Assembly (NCBI GenBank): GCA_965197575.1
Contig: OZ240214.1
Location: 2,170,001 to 2,234,000 of the forward strand
DNA from: VXOI01 sp965197575
GTDB lineage: Bacteria; Chloroflexota; Dehalococcoidia; Lucifugimonadales; UBA3495
Direction: 5' to 3'
DNA: 64,000 bases
The notes under the pieces were generated by a model, which was given only the letters and a program-made list of their open reading frames with translations, had not been told where the DNA came from and ran no database searches. Positions 49,673 to 58,922 of this stretch are shown piece after piece. Every line of letters starts with the position of its first letter. Position 1 is the first letter of the stretch. The position numbers were made by a program, and so were the translations under genes.

Positions 49673-50593
49673 ATGCGCATCTGCTCCCTTCTGCCCAGCG
49701 CCACCGAGATCGTGTGCGCTCTGGGGTTGAGTGACAATCTGGTCGGCATCTCCCACGCCTGCGACTACCCAGATGGGGTAGAGTCGCGGCCGGTGGTGAG
49801 CCGCAGCGTTCGCGCCATCACCCACCTGGACAGCAGCGAGATCGACGCCATCATCCAGCAATCCCGCGCCAACGGGAACCCGCTGTATTGGATCGACGGC
49901 CCGCTGCTACAAGAGCTCCGCCCGGACCTGATCATCACCCAGGAGTTGTGTGAAGTCTGCGCCATCTCCAGCGGCTCCGTCTTCGAGACCGCCGCCAAAG
50001 TGCTGGACTACGAGCCACATATACTGACCATCCGCCCCAACACGCTGGGCGACATCCTGCAAAACGTGATGAACATCGCCACCGCGTCCGGCGTCCCGGA
50101 GCGCGGACGCCGACTCGAGCATTCGCTGTCGGAGCGGGTCGGTCGGGTGACGCGCGACGTGGCCGGACTGGACGCCCGGCCCAGGGTCTTGTGCTTGGAC
50201 TGGCTCGACCCGTTGCGCAATACCGGCCAATGGCTGCCGGAACTGGTCGAGCTGGCCGGGGGCGAGGAGCGGCTGGCGGTGAAGGGCGGGCTGTCCAGGG
50301 AGTTGGACTGGGCTGAAATCGTCGACTACGCCCCGGAGTTCCTGATGGTGATGCCTTGCGCCTTCGGCCCCGAGCGCTCCCGCGAGGAAGCGGCGGCCAA
50401 ACTTTCGGGGCTGGAAGGATGGCAAAACCTTCCTGCCGTGCGCGACAGCCACGCCTTCGTCTTCGACGGGCGGGTGCCCAGCCGCCACGGGCCTCGGGTG
50501 GTGGACGTTCTGGAGGGCTTGGCCGAAGCGATGTACCCTGACCGGTTTTCCGGGTTGGCCCCCGCCGGAATCTTCGACAAACGCCCGCTCTAG
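49673..50593 (+). CDS. BtuF-like cobalamin-binding / periplasmic-binding-fold protein
   Basis: 306 aa. MRICSLLPSATEIVCALGLSDNLVGISHACDYP, RPDLIITQELCEVCAISSG, GDILQNVMNIATASGVPERGRRL, and WLPELVELAGGEERLAVKGGLSRELDWAEIV fit PF01497-type binding proteins. There is no signal peptide or lipobox, so the protein is cytoplasmic; such forms are often annotated as cobalamin-binding. QueG depends on cobalamin, but no direct link is shown. TATACT at 49661-49666 is only 6 bp before the ATG, suggesting a leaderless mRNA. Confidence 0.75.
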   Translation: MRICSLLPSATEIVCALGLSDNLVGISHACDYPDGVESRPVVSRSVRAITHLDSSEIDAIIQQSRANGNPLYWIDGPLLQELRPDLIITQELCEVCAISSGSVFETAAKVLDYEPHILTIRPNTLGDILQNVMNIATASGVPERGRRLEHSLSERVGRVTRDVAGLDARPRVLCLDWLDPLRNTGQWLPELVELAGGEERLAVKGGLSRELDWAEIVDYAPEFLMVMPCAFGPERSREEAAAKLSGLEGWQNLPAVRDSHAFVFDGRVPSRHGPRVVDVLEGLAEAMYPDRFSGLAPAGIFDKRPL

Positions 50594-50622
50594 GATGGCC
50601 CGGTTCATATGATCGGATTTCG

Positions 50623-51588
50623 ATGCCCCAAGTTTCGTATGCCATCGCGAGAGCTTCTATCATGCAGCTAGCCCGAAACCTGTTCCACTCCACGCGAGAC
50701 GATGCCTCCGGCGAGGGGAGGGGAGTCCGCACACTCGTAATTTCCGCCGTGGTGACGACGGTGGCGCTGGCCGTGGCGATCGTCGGCGCGGTGGTCGTGG
50801 GCAGCGGCAGCGGCATCGACAGCATCAACCTGTTCGTCGAGCGTCTATCCAGCAACTCCGGGAACTGGTTGGGCGGGCTGATCGGCGCTTCGGCCCTGTT
50901 CGCCCTGGCCGCCGGTATGACGTCGGCGGTCAACCCCTGCGGGTTCGCCATGCTGCCGGCCTACCTCGGAATGTACCTCGGCGAACAGCCCGGCGATTCC
51001 TCCGGCCTGCGGCCCATCCGCCAGTTGGGGAGAGCGCTGCTGATTGGCGGCAGCGTCACAGCCGGGTTCTTAGTGCTGTTCGGGGTGGCGGGCGGTCTGA
51101 TCGGCGTAGGCGCGTCTTTCGTTGGCGACCTGCTGCCGTGGCTCGGGCTGGTCATCGGGATCGGGCTGGTGGTCATGGGCGCGTGGCTGATTGGCGGCGG
51201 AAACATCTACCAATACACTGGATTCGCCGCCCGAGCCGCCAGCAACATAGGAGGCACCAACCGGATCAGCGCTCGCGGTTACTTCATGTTCGGCCTGAGC
51301 TACGGCGCTGCCTCGCTGGGCTGTACCCTGCCGATTTTCCTGGCAGTGGTGGGTATCAGCGTAGCCGACACCAGCGTGTCATCGGTGGTCAGTAACTTCT
51401 TCCTGTTCGCCTTGGGCATGGGCATCGTAATCCTGGCCCTCACCCTCGGCATAGCCTTCTTCAAGGGGACAATGGTAGGCATAGTGCGGAAGGCGCTGCC
51501 CTACGTGCAGCCGTTCGGCTCGTTCCTGATGGTCGTGGCCGGCGCCTACCTGGTCTTCTACTGGCTAACCATCGGCGATGTCCTGTGA
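50623..51588 (+). CDS. ccdA: cytochrome c biogenesis protein CcdA
   Basis: 321 aa; start uncertain (50623, or later at about 50662, ATGCAGCTAGCC). A signal-like first helix is followed by six core helices. GMTSAVNPCGFAMLPAYLGMYLG and YGAASLGCTLPIFLAVVGIS carry the two conserved Cys (NPC and LGC) that move reducing power across the membrane for cytochrome c maturation or disulfide reduction. No thioredoxin-like partner is adjacent. Confidence 0.9.
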   Translation: MPQVSYAIARASIMQLARNLFHSTRDDASGEGRGVRTLVISAVVTTVALAVAIVGAVVVGSGSGIDSINLFVERLSSNSGNWLGGLIGASALFALAAGMTSAVNPCGFAMLPAYLGMYLGEQPGDSSGLRPIRQLGRALLIGGSVTAGFLVLFGVAGGLIGVGASFVGDLLPWLGLVIGIGLVVMGAWLIGGGNIYQYTGFAARAASNIGGTNRISARGYFMFGLSYGAASLGCTLPIFLAVVGISVADTSVSSVVSNFFLFALGMGIVILALTLGIAFFKGTMVGIVRKALPYVQPFGSFLMVVAGAYLVFYWLTIGDVL

Positions 51589-51674
51589 GGCCGCACCCAC
51601 AGCCACCCGCCCAGCAGGCGATACCGGGTGATACAATTAAATCTCTAGGGAACCCCCCTAGCTAAGACCCCAAC

Positions 51675-51747
51675 GGGCCGTTAGCTCAGCTGGCAGAGCA
51701 CCGGACTTTTAATCCGGGTGTCGTGGGTTCGATCCCCACACGGCCCA
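51675..51747 (+). tRNA. tRNA-Lys (anticodon TTT)
   Basis: Acceptor GGGCCGT (51675-51681) pairs with ACGGCCC (51740-51746), discriminator A. The D-arm TAGCTCAGCTGGCAGAGCA, the anticodon stem CCGGA/TCCGG around CTTTTAA, and the T-arm GTGGGTTCGATCCCCAC are all good. CCA is not encoded. TACAAT at 51632-51637 could be its -10. Confidence 0.95.
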
Positions 51748-52067
51748 CCGGAATAGTTGTTCGTGCCAATTGGGGCAGTCCCTGGCCGACATCCCAGTAT
51801 CCGCTGCCGAATACACTGGTACCTAACGCCGGTGAGTACCCCATATACGATAATTGAGAGCGCGGTGTTGGTGCTAAAATAACCTGCGTTGCCGAGCGCA
51901 CCCGTAACGATTGCCGAGGCGAGATACGGCCAAAGAACAGCAGGTTCATCTGCTTTAACCTGAACACACTCCCACACTTGGCTGCCTTCACTCCCTCAAG
52001 GTGGGAAACGTTTCCATTGCGAGACAAACAAGCATATTGCGTTGTATGCCAACGTGGAACTGATTTA

Positions 52068-52756
52068 ATGGCGATCCCGGAAAATCAACTCAAGATCTGG
52101 GCCCAGGCGGGCACGGTCCAGGGGGCGAAGAATACCCACGCCGCCATACGCAATGCCCTGGGACGACACCAGTGGCCTGGAAATGTTCGCTACAGGACGT
52201 ACTTGCAGGGCTCTTACCGGAACAACACTCATCTCCGGCGTCAGAGCGATGTCGATGTCGTCGTGGAGCTGACTTCATTTCCCATACGGGACGGCTCAAC
52301 GCTGCCAGATTCTCATAAGAGACTGTTAGAAGAGAAATTCCCTGAGCCTGAGTACGGCTGGCGGCGGTTCCGCAGGGACGTGCTCAGAGCCATTACCGCC
52401 GGTTTCGGAGAATCACGGGTTCGGGAAGGCAGGAAGACCCTCAAACTTGTCATGGAGTCGCCCGAAATGCCGGTTGACGTGGTGGTGGCCGTCCGTTACC
52501 TCAAGTACACGGAGTATTCTGGCCAGCGCAGCTACAGGCACACTGATTGTACAACGTGCCGGACGGTTCGCTGAGAGGCTCGCACCAGTCGGCCTACTCG
52601 TCCGCCCTCTATTGGCTGCAAAAAAATGACCTATCGCGATTCTCCAGCCAGAACAAGCTGGTTCCCCTGTTTGACGGCGGCGGCCCGGACTCGTGGAACG
52701 AAAGGGATGCCAGAGCCCTGTTAGACGCGTTGGTCAAGCAGTATGAGGACTGGTAG
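52068..52756 (+). pseudogene. CBASS CD-NTase (SMODS cyclase), internally deleted
   Basis: ATG 52068 gives MAIPENQLKIWAQAGTVQGAKNTHAAI, RTYLQGSYRNNTHLRRQSDVDVVVELTS and PEMPVDVVVAVRYLKY: Gly48-Ser49, Asp61/Asp63 and Asp137 are the CD-NTase active site, all kept. At about 52530 the reading leaves family sequence and stops (52574). The C-terminal end appears in another frame from 52547: LYNVPDGSLRGSHQSAYSSALYWLQKNDLSRFSSQNKLVPLF..ERDARALLDALVKQYEDW. Roughly 110 residues are missing, so the cyclase should be dead. A 168-aa truncated product could still form. Confidence 0.75.
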
Positions 52757-52764
52757 CAATCAGG

Positions 52765-53361
52765 ATGCACGATTATGCAATCGACTCGCGGGAGCGCGTC
52801 TTTGTGGTGAGAATCCTCTTCATGGCCAGCGCCCTGGTGTCCGGGATTGCAGCCGCGCTCATACCCTCAGACCACCTCCCCATGCGGTGGCTGCTACCAA
52901 TCCCGTCCATCGCTCTGGTCTTCGGAGTTTCTTATTGGGCTTTCGATAACTGGCTCTGGCGGTGGCGGTTCCTGAGAGTTCTGCGGCTGATCAGCGTGCC
53001 GAACCTGCGAGGCAAATGGACGGGAGCGATTGCCAGTTCCTATACGGGATTTGAGAAGAGGCAGCCGGTGACTGTTACGATTGAGCAGACCTGGACGAAA
53101 ATAGTAGTGCGTCTGAACGCCGCCGAGTCCCGCTCCTCGAGCACAACCGCTTCCGTCCTCACCAACGCTCCGGAGGGTTTGGTCCTGACCTACCTTTTCG
53201 AGAACGAGCCCAAAGCCGAATCCGTCAGGACAATGCAGCGGTTCCGTGGCACGACGGTTCTAGTCAGCTCCGCCCCCGACCGGCTGGAAGGCCACTATTA
53301 CACAGGTCGCGGGCGGGAGACCCACGGGTCGATCAAGCTCCGCCGGAGCCCCCGCGATTGA
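52765..53361 (+). CDS. Cap15-like CBASS effector (2TM + beta-barrel)
   Basis: 198 aa. Two N-terminal membrane helices (residues about 11-33 and 41-64) are followed by a beta-rich domain: VPNLRGKWTGAIASSY, VTVTIEQTWTKIVVRLNAAESRSSSTTASVL, VLTYLFENEP, and LEGHYYTGRGRETHGSIKL. This is the SMODS-associated 2TM-beta layout of Cap15, which binds a cyclic dinucleotide with its barrel and then permeabilises the inner membrane. It starts 8 bp after the cyclase remnant. The open frame is intact although its signal source is broken. Family match is from memory of the motif order. Confidence 0.78.
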   Translation: MHDYAIDSRERVFVVRILFMASALVSGIAAALIPSDHLPMRWLLPIPSIALVFGVSYWAFDNWLWRWRFLRVLRLISVPNLRGKWTGAIASSYTGFEKRQPVTVTIEQTWTKIVVRLNAAESRSSSTTASVLTNAPEGLVLTYLFENEPKAESVRTMQRFRGTTVLVSSAPDRLEGHYYTGRGRETHGSIKLRRSPRD

Positions 53362-53767
53362 TAACCCTACGCTGTCCGCAGACTCCGCCACCTGCTCCGG
53401 TTCCCCAGCGTCGATGAAGGGCAGCCGGGCCAGGCGTCCAGAATTCGCTCTCGTGACAAGACCATGCCTCCAGCGTAGTGGCCGGGCAACGCCGTCGTAA
53501 GTGGGAAGGTGTCAGTAACGGTATACGACAAGGCAGCGGTTCCAAGCTCTGGGAGGAAAACCGGCATGACCCCGTTGGCTTGATCATCCTGTCAGGGTAG
53601 GTCGCGAGACGAGCGTGCCACTCGCCAAGGGCACCAATTCCAGGCGGTAGCCAGTTCTCGCCAGGGCGAAGAGGTAGGGGTGTGGGTGGTGGGCAGGTTC
53701 CGGCATAGTGTAAATTGCAGGGCGCGGATCGTTATGCGTTTGCCGTTTGATCGGGTGAATTGGGCGC
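53362..53767. other. intergenic region with no supported gene
   Basis: About 400 bases between Cap15 and the SEC-C gene (convergent). Short open frames exist on both strands but none shows family sequence or a ribosome site I trust. No hairpin of note. Confidence 0.5.
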
Positions 53768-54592
53768 TTAGCAACTGTTGGCGATACGGATGTTCCAGTG
53801 TTTAATTTTGGGGTCGCCGTGGGTGCAACACCGTTTGAGTTTCTTTCCCGAACCGCAAGGGCATTTGGCGTTACGTCCCACATCTCGGTACGCTGGGTGT
53901 TGCTTGAGGTCAGTAACCGATTCGAGGAACCATGGTGTATAAGGCGACAGTAGTTTTTTCGCCAATTCCATGAGTCTGTCAGCTCTGTTCAGCATCCGTT
54001 CTTTGTGGTTGATCAAGAGTAAAGACGCCGGTCGTTCGACTATGGAAATTTCAGCCAGCTCTGCTTCCGCCACTATCTGGATACAAAGCTCCCCGCCGTA
54101 GATCTCGCCTCTCATGTGGCCGCATGGCCATCGTACGCCAACCTTGGTCTGGCAGATAGAACAATACGCTCTTTTTATTATTGACCCATGGCTAAAGCCG
54201 TAAGGCGGGTCGAGCAACGTGACCCAGTTCCGCGCTGCATTGTGAATCAGGTCTAATCCAAATCTTCCGCCTGCGTCGTCTAGGTGCCTGCGGATTTGAT
54301 GTGTTGCGGTTAGGATGCGCTCTATCCTGTCGAATGCGGCAACCACATCGCTTGAGCACATGGAGTTGTGAGCGGACACAAACTCAGGATGCACGGCTAC
54401 CAAGCCTTCCAGGCACCAAATAGTCTTGGCTTGGAATTCGTCTCCTTGCGTTTTGACTGCACGCTCCTTCCATTTGGCGAGGTCGTGCGAGTGTCGTGAC
54501 AGGTCCGGCAATTCGCGGAATCTCGCGATGTCCATGGCTGCGGGTAGTAAATGCGGATAGCGTTCCGCGTCCGACGGTTCTATTCGTCCCAT
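53768..54592 (-). CDS. SEC-C zinc-motif protein
   Basis: 274 aa. The last 40 residues hold a SEC-C motif, VGRNAKCPCGSGKKLKRCC. A second metal-type cluster, YCSICQTKVGVRWPCGHMRGEIYGGELC, lies near the middle (about residues 142-170). The N-terminal half is helical (YPHLLPAAMDIARFRELPDLSRHSHDLAKW). Its start overlaps the 3' end of the upstream gene by 13 bases, so the pair is translationally coupled. SEC-C motifs bind zinc and often mediate protein or RNA contacts. Function unknown; the defence-island context makes an immune role possible. Confidence 0.7.
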   Translation of the reverse strand: MGRIEPSDAERYPHLLPAAMDIARFRELPDLSRHSHDLAKWKERAVKTQGDEFQAKTIWCLEGLVAVHPEFVSAHNSMCSSDVVAAFDRIERILTATHQIRRHLDDAGGRFGLDLIHNAARNWVTLLDPPYGFSHGSIIKRAYCSICQTKVGVRWPCGHMRGEIYGGELCIQIVAEAELAEISIVERPASLLLINHKERMLNRADRLMELAKKLLSPYTPWFLESVTDLKQHPAYRDVGRNAKCPCGSGKKLKRCCTHGDPKIKHWNIRIANSC

Positions 54593-55101
54593 AGGTCTTT
54601 CATTTCTTCGACTACGGTGTGCAGGTTCTTGACGTGGCCGTCGTATTTGAATTTCCGGCCATCCGCGACAATTTCAAAATGCACTACGTCTTCTTGCTGG
54701 TTTCCCTGCTTCAGCAGGTAGCGTCGGACGATGTCCACTACTACCGGAGTTAGTACCGACGCGGCAATGCTGATGACTGGTAACCATGTATCAGCACTCT
54801 GGCGCATGAATGTCTCGTCGTCGTCGGCCCGGGCTAAGATGCTGGTGCTCGTTTCTTTCTCCGACTCCAAGAATTGGAGGAAACTGGCGGTGCTATCTGG
54901 GTAGTATTCCTCAACAGGCAGTCCCTCCGCGAAATGAAAACGCTCACGCAGGAGCAGTATGTCTGCGAAACGCAGTTCCGCCAATTCTTGGTCGCTCTGG
55001 CTGAACGCGGTGATGAGGGCTTCCACGTTGTAATCGTTGGTGACTTCGCGGAACCCTGGCAGATCCTGGATCATGTTGAATTCTCCATTATGGGACAGCA
55101 C
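54580..55101 (-). CDS. membrane-helix protein paired with the SEC-C gene
   Basis: 173 aa; ATG 55101, or MIQDLPGF nine residues later. Soluble helical N-terminal half (NDYNVEALITAFSQSDQELAELRFADILLLRERFHF), a hydrophobic helix (WLPVISIAASVLTPVVVDIVRRYLL) at about 104-128, and a basic beta-like C-terminus (HFEIVADGRKFKYDGHVKNLHTVVEEMKDLW). No family recognised. It overlaps the SEC-C gene and sits in a defence-type neighbourhood. Confidence 0.6.
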   Translation of the reverse strand: MLSHNGEFNMIQDLPGFREVTNDYNVEALITAFSQSDQELAELRFADILLLRERFHFAEGLPVEEYYPDSTASFLQFLESEKETSTSILARADDDETFMRQSADTWLPVISIAASVLTPVVVDIVRRYLLKQGNQQEDVVHFEIVADGRKFKYDGHVKNLHTVVEEMKDLWDE

Positions 55102-55219
55102 GGTTTTGGATCAGCGTTGCGTTATTGGGTTGTGCTATGGCACTTTCGCCTTGATTTCGTGGGCGACTGATCCCGGTTCACCGATTCAGCGGCGGAGCAA
55201 ACCCGTTCCCGAATGGCTT

Positions 55220-55879
55220 TCAGGTGTGGCGTCTGCTGTCTAGCTGCTGTACTGCGAGCGCACCTTGTGCCGGGTCGCTGAGCAGTTCGGCTACGGCAGC
55301 CTCGATGGCTTGGGCGGTTGCGCTGTTGGGCTGCCATTCGTGGCGAACCAGGCGCCGCACCACCCGGGACTGGGCGTCACCCGCAGGCTTGGACATGATG
55401 TCGCTTTGTTTGATCAGGGCTTGGCACTCTTGCTCGGCGGTCGCGCCCAGTTCGCTGAGACGTACGTGGAGTGGGTCGTCTGCGTCGTAGCGCGGGACGG
55501 GGAGCTTCCAGCCGTGCTTGTGGAAGTGCGGTATTTCTTTGGCCCAGTTGGTAGGGCAGAACGGTTTCGCGCGCTTTGAGAGTTCATTGCTGTTGATGAT
55601 GGCAATCAGATAATAGGCTTCGTTTTTCGACTTGCATATCGTTTGGTACGCGGTGCTCTCCACGATAGCACATGTGCTTTCGATTACTGAAGCAGTCGGC
55701 TCCCCTGACGTGGCGTAGACCACTCGGATGGCGTCACCATCGTTTGCTGAGGCTCTCAGGTACTCCAACTGGTCGGTCATTTTGTTGAGGTGGTTCAAGT
55801 TATCGAGCAGTTCAGTGATGCTCCGGTCCACCAATTTATAGCTAAGACCTACGAAGACTCGAACCCTGTCCTGGGGCAA
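55220..55879 (-). pseudogene. C-terminal remnant of a DNA methyltransferase / restriction-modification protein
   Basis: 219 aa matching the target-recognition end of large N6-methyltransferase/RM proteins: AYYLIAIINSNELSKRAKPFCPTNWAKEIPHFHKHGWKLPVPRYDADDPLHVRLSELGATAEQECQAL, then RRLVRHEWQPNSATAQAIEAAVAELLSDP. The catalytic part (NPPY and SAM site) is absent and the upstream 650 bases hold no coding match. Truncated and non-functional as an enzyme. Confidence 0.6.
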
Positions 55880-56528
55880 GTCCAGTAACGTAGCTCCCCT
55901 TGTGGAACTTTACGGGGCTGGGATACCCGCCTCAAATGTTTGTCCGGTCAGGATTCGCACTGAGGGCGTTGCCACCCTCACTTAGCTCCCGTCTATCCTT
56001 TACTCGAAGGAAGAGTTCCGCCTTGGCATTCGCCGCGGGTGGCCGGTTGCAGAACAACGGGGCTTGGCCAGTGCGGCGATTTCCGGTGTTCGGGAGGGCG
56101 ACTATCCTATTCAGCCGGCCTACCTCGAATACTTGGCAACCTTCGCATGAACTACCGGTTCACAGACGGAGAGCTTGTCGCGCACCCCGCCAGGCCGGAA
56201 CATTCACCTACTAGGAATTGCTTCGCCTGCTGGTGTCTGCAGTGAGCACTCGCGTACGGCTGGTGCATACGCCGCCTCTGGGGTTCGCCCTGACCCTGCT
56301 GCGAGATTGTGTATGGCAGGCGACGGCGTTGCCGTACCGGCGGAGCTTTGGCGTGTTTTTAGAGTCGGGGCGTTAGCGTTCTCTCGAACCCATCAAGTGT
56401 CGGTTCGGCTCGTTCGTCCACTGGAGACTGCGCGGACCGGCGTGGATCAATCGCATACTCAAGCGTAAATTTTTTGCGGGCCCGTTCAATGCTCTGAGCT
56501 CCACGCTATTAAAGCTTCAGCTGCCTGC
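55880..56528. other. intergenic region without a supported gene
   Basis: About 650 bases between the methyltransferase remnant and the HNH gene. Open frames on the plus strand look like random GC-rich reading. It may hold the deleted part of the methyltransferase locus; no NPPY motif was seen. Confidence 0.4.
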
Positions 56529-57365
56529 CTACTCAATCATTGTCCTATATGCTCCGGCGCAAAATGCGTCGCTGTCCGCAAGTGCCTGTAATATAACGGT
56601 CTTCCAATAGTTGGACCCGCGACTATTTCGCGAACTTGAAGCCAATTGTTGCAAAAATGTTCTGACCGCGGTTGGATCGTCGTCCGAATAGAAGTCATCA
56701 AAACCGCTGACGACGTCGATTATTTCGCCCACAGAAACCTCGACGTAACGGTCTGCCAGTTCCAACAACGTGAACGTATTAGCGATAGGTTCAAAATCAG
56801 CGTTCGCCATACTGGCGTTTTGCAGTAGCGAAAATCTCCAGGTGACTTCCTGAGCAGTGACCGTCAAGTCAACCATCAAGATTGGGTCATCTGGGACCAT
56901 TGCGAAGTAGGGATGCATCAGATTTAGCCCAGAGGAATGAAAACATGTAGAGCCCTTTTTGCGATTGCACGTGCCGCACGATGGCACCAGATTTTGTGCC
57001 AGCACTGAGAACTCAGGGTAAAATGTTCTCGGCAAAACGTGGTCTAAAGTGTCTACGGTTGCCACGTTACAATACGGGCAAACATGCTTACGCGCTGAAC
57101 CTAAGATTTCGTCGCGGATGCATGAGAGGCTTCGATTGCTGTCGAGCAGATCAAAGTTGGTCTCCAACGCATGGGATACCTCTGGTGCTACCGTAATGGG
57201 CTGAATCAAAGCGCCGTTTCCAGAGTATTTGAGATAGCCATTGAACGCTGCGGCAACGGCTCCCCGGTGCTGAGCTAGGACCGCCTTAGTGGTGTTGCGG
57301 CGCCGAGCGACCACACTATCGTAATCGGCCAAACCGTCACGTGTCGGGACGGGTAAAGTGTACAT
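56529..57365 (-). CDS. HNH endonuclease, Septu PtuB-like
   Basis: 278 aa. The HNH core lies mid-protein: CPYC (Cys96, Cys99), TLDHVLPRTFYPEFS (Asp108-His109), NLVPSCGTCNRKKGS (Asn125, Cys130, Cys133, Asn134), a Zn-finger-supported betabetaalpha-metal nuclease. Helices flank it on both sides. Its ATG directly abuts the stop of the ATPase gene, so the two make a tight operon. In Septu systems PtuA is an ATPase and PtuB an HNH nuclease that act as one complex against phage. It is longer than the PtuB proteins I recall. Confidence 0.72.
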   Translation of the reverse strand: MYTLPVPTRDGLADYDSVVARRRNTTKAVLAQHRGAVAAAFNGYLKYSGNGALIQPITVAPEVSHALETNFDLLDSNRSLSCIRDEILGSARKHVCPYCNVATVDTLDHVLPRTFYPEFSVLAQNLVPSCGTCNRKKGSTCFHSSGLNLMHPYFAMVPDDPILMVDLTVTAQEVTWRFSLLQNASMANADFEPIANTFTLLELADRYVEVSVGEIIDVVSGFDDFYSDDDPTAVRTFLQQLASSSRNSRGSNYWKTVILQALADSDAFCAGAYRTMIE

Positions 57366-58850
57366 CTACTTGCGCTGGGTATGCATGATAAGAGCACGAG
57401 CTTGAGAGCTCAACCCTTGTAGGAACAATTTTTCGATATCTTCTAGCGAGGATCTGCTGGCGAGCTCGCGCAGCACACCGACATAGTCACTTTGGCTATT
57501 GTCCAAATTAAATACGTGACGCGTCAACAATCCAATATTCTCGGCGAAGGTCTCAATTTCTGGCCCTTCGAAAACGTTCTGGGACCCATGTCTCCTGAGC
57601 ACGTGGGCGTAACGGGACGCGATTTCTTGCAGCACCACTGGCGAGTGAGTTGCTATTACTGCATAAGATCGATGTGATTCGAGGGCATTGGTTATTCCCT
57701 TCATCAAAGCAGCCAAGAGTGGTGGATGAAGGTGCGATTCCGGCTCGTCAATCAGAACCAAAGACCTTTGTTGAAGAGCTGCGACTAACTGCACGATAAT
57801 GTTGATTGAGATTTTGTGGCCAGAACTCAACGAGTTAAATTCTTCGCGCCATCGCTCGTCCTCAGCTAGGACATCGAGCGCGTAACCGCCGAGAGCGAAT
57901 GACGGTTCCTCTCTGAGAGGTCGCATGGCTCGTTCGAGAGACTCCTCACGTACAAGCATCTTGATTCGCGAAATTGCAGACGCAATTTCCCCAGCGATTT
58001 CTTGAACTTTTTTCAAGCCTGGTCTAGAGTCTTGGTCGTTGACTCGTCTCAACCCGCAGTACGTATAGCCGAGGCCTTCTTGCGAATCCACCGAGGAAGG
58101 TATCGTGAAAGTGTCGAAGGCACTGTATGATATTACAATCACTTTGCCAAATCGGAGGTTTCCGGGAGAGATACGACCGTAAGCCGTGATCCAATCTGGC
58201 AAGTCGCGGTGGCGAGTGTCCGCTCCAGCGACCTGAGCTAGGTTCGCGAGTAGTTGAGTTTTCCCAGTACCGTTATAACCGATGATGGCGTTTATTCGAC
58301 CTGGTAGTCCTTCTATCTGACAATATCTGAATTTAGCAGAGATTTCGTTATCGCCAAACGCGGTGTCAAAAGTGAATGAAAACTCCCCCTGCTCTCCTTC
58401 CATACCTCCAACCACGCTTTGGCCGACCTCCAAAGCGTGTTCTGCTGAACTCCAACGTAGTAGGGACGTTTTGAATCCCTCCTCGTTTTCGAAATCCTTG
58501 CGAATGGTAGGATCAGTTGCTGCATCCCTCAAAGCTGTCAAGTACTGGTCCCTGTCGCCGGATTCTAGCATTCGGAGGCTTTCATAGTACGCCAATTCTT
58601 GCCCCAATGAGCAGTACGTATTGTCGAGCGCATCGAAAACCTGGGAGATTTCAGTGCGTCCATACCCCTGGTCACGTTTCAGGATCTTGACTGCAGGAAG
58701 TTCCAGTACCAAATCTGGTCTGGCGTGGATCACGGGGTGGAACATTGTCTTAAAATGGTAGTCATCCCAGTTGTCATTGGTTAGGACGACAAAGGGATAT
58801 TCATCGCTTGGCGGCGTTGGCTCCCGGCGGTTCCTCACAAAAAAACGCAT
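57366..58850 (-). CDS. AAA/SMC-like ATPase, Septu PtuA-like
   Basis: 494 aa. Walker A GYNGTGKTQL at 191-200, ABC-type signature LSSGHK at 341-346, Walker B SLVLIDEPESHLHPP at 363-377, and a later SYAVIATHSPVVLQEI with the switch His. The first ~180 residues precede Walker A and are unlike the short N-terminus of typical PtuA (DDYHFKTMFHPVIHARPDLVLELPAVKILKRDQGYGR), so they may be a sensor extension. The base composition is lower in GC than neighbouring chromosomal genes, consistent with transfer. It leads a two-gene operon with the HNH nuclease. Confidence 0.75.
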   Translation of the reverse strand: MRFFVRNRREPTPPSDEYPFVVLTNDNWDDYHFKTMFHPVIHARPDLVLELPAVKILKRDQGYGRTEISQVFDALDNTYCSLGQELAYYESLRMLESGDRDQYLTALRDAATDPTIRKDFENEEGFKTSLLRWSSAEHALEVGQSVVGGMEGEQGEFSFTFDTAFGDNEISAKFRYCQIEGLPGRINAIIGYNGTGKTQLLANLAQVAGADTRHRDLPDWITAYGRISPGNLRFGKVIVISYSAFDTFTIPSSVDSQEGLGYTYCGLRRVNDQDSRPGLKKVQEIAGEIASAISRIKMLVREESLERAMRPLREEPSFALGGYALDVLAEDERWREEFNSLSSGHKISINIIVQLVAALQQRSLVLIDEPESHLHPPLLAALMKGITNALESHRSYAVIATHSPVVLQEIASRYAHVLRRHGSQNVFEGPEIETFAENIGLLTRHVFNLDNSQSDYVGVLRELASRSSLEDIEKLFLQGLSSQARALIMHTQRK

Positions 58851-58922
58851 ATGGCGCTCCTAGCTATATCCCGAAAATCACACGATGCACTTCACAATGA
58901 TCAGGGCAGGAAAGCGACATTC

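Noticed and set aside
53584..53883. 99-aa minus-strand frame upstream of the SEC-C stop
   Set aside because: It overlaps the end of the SEC-C gene in another frame and has no ribosome site or recognisable domain.
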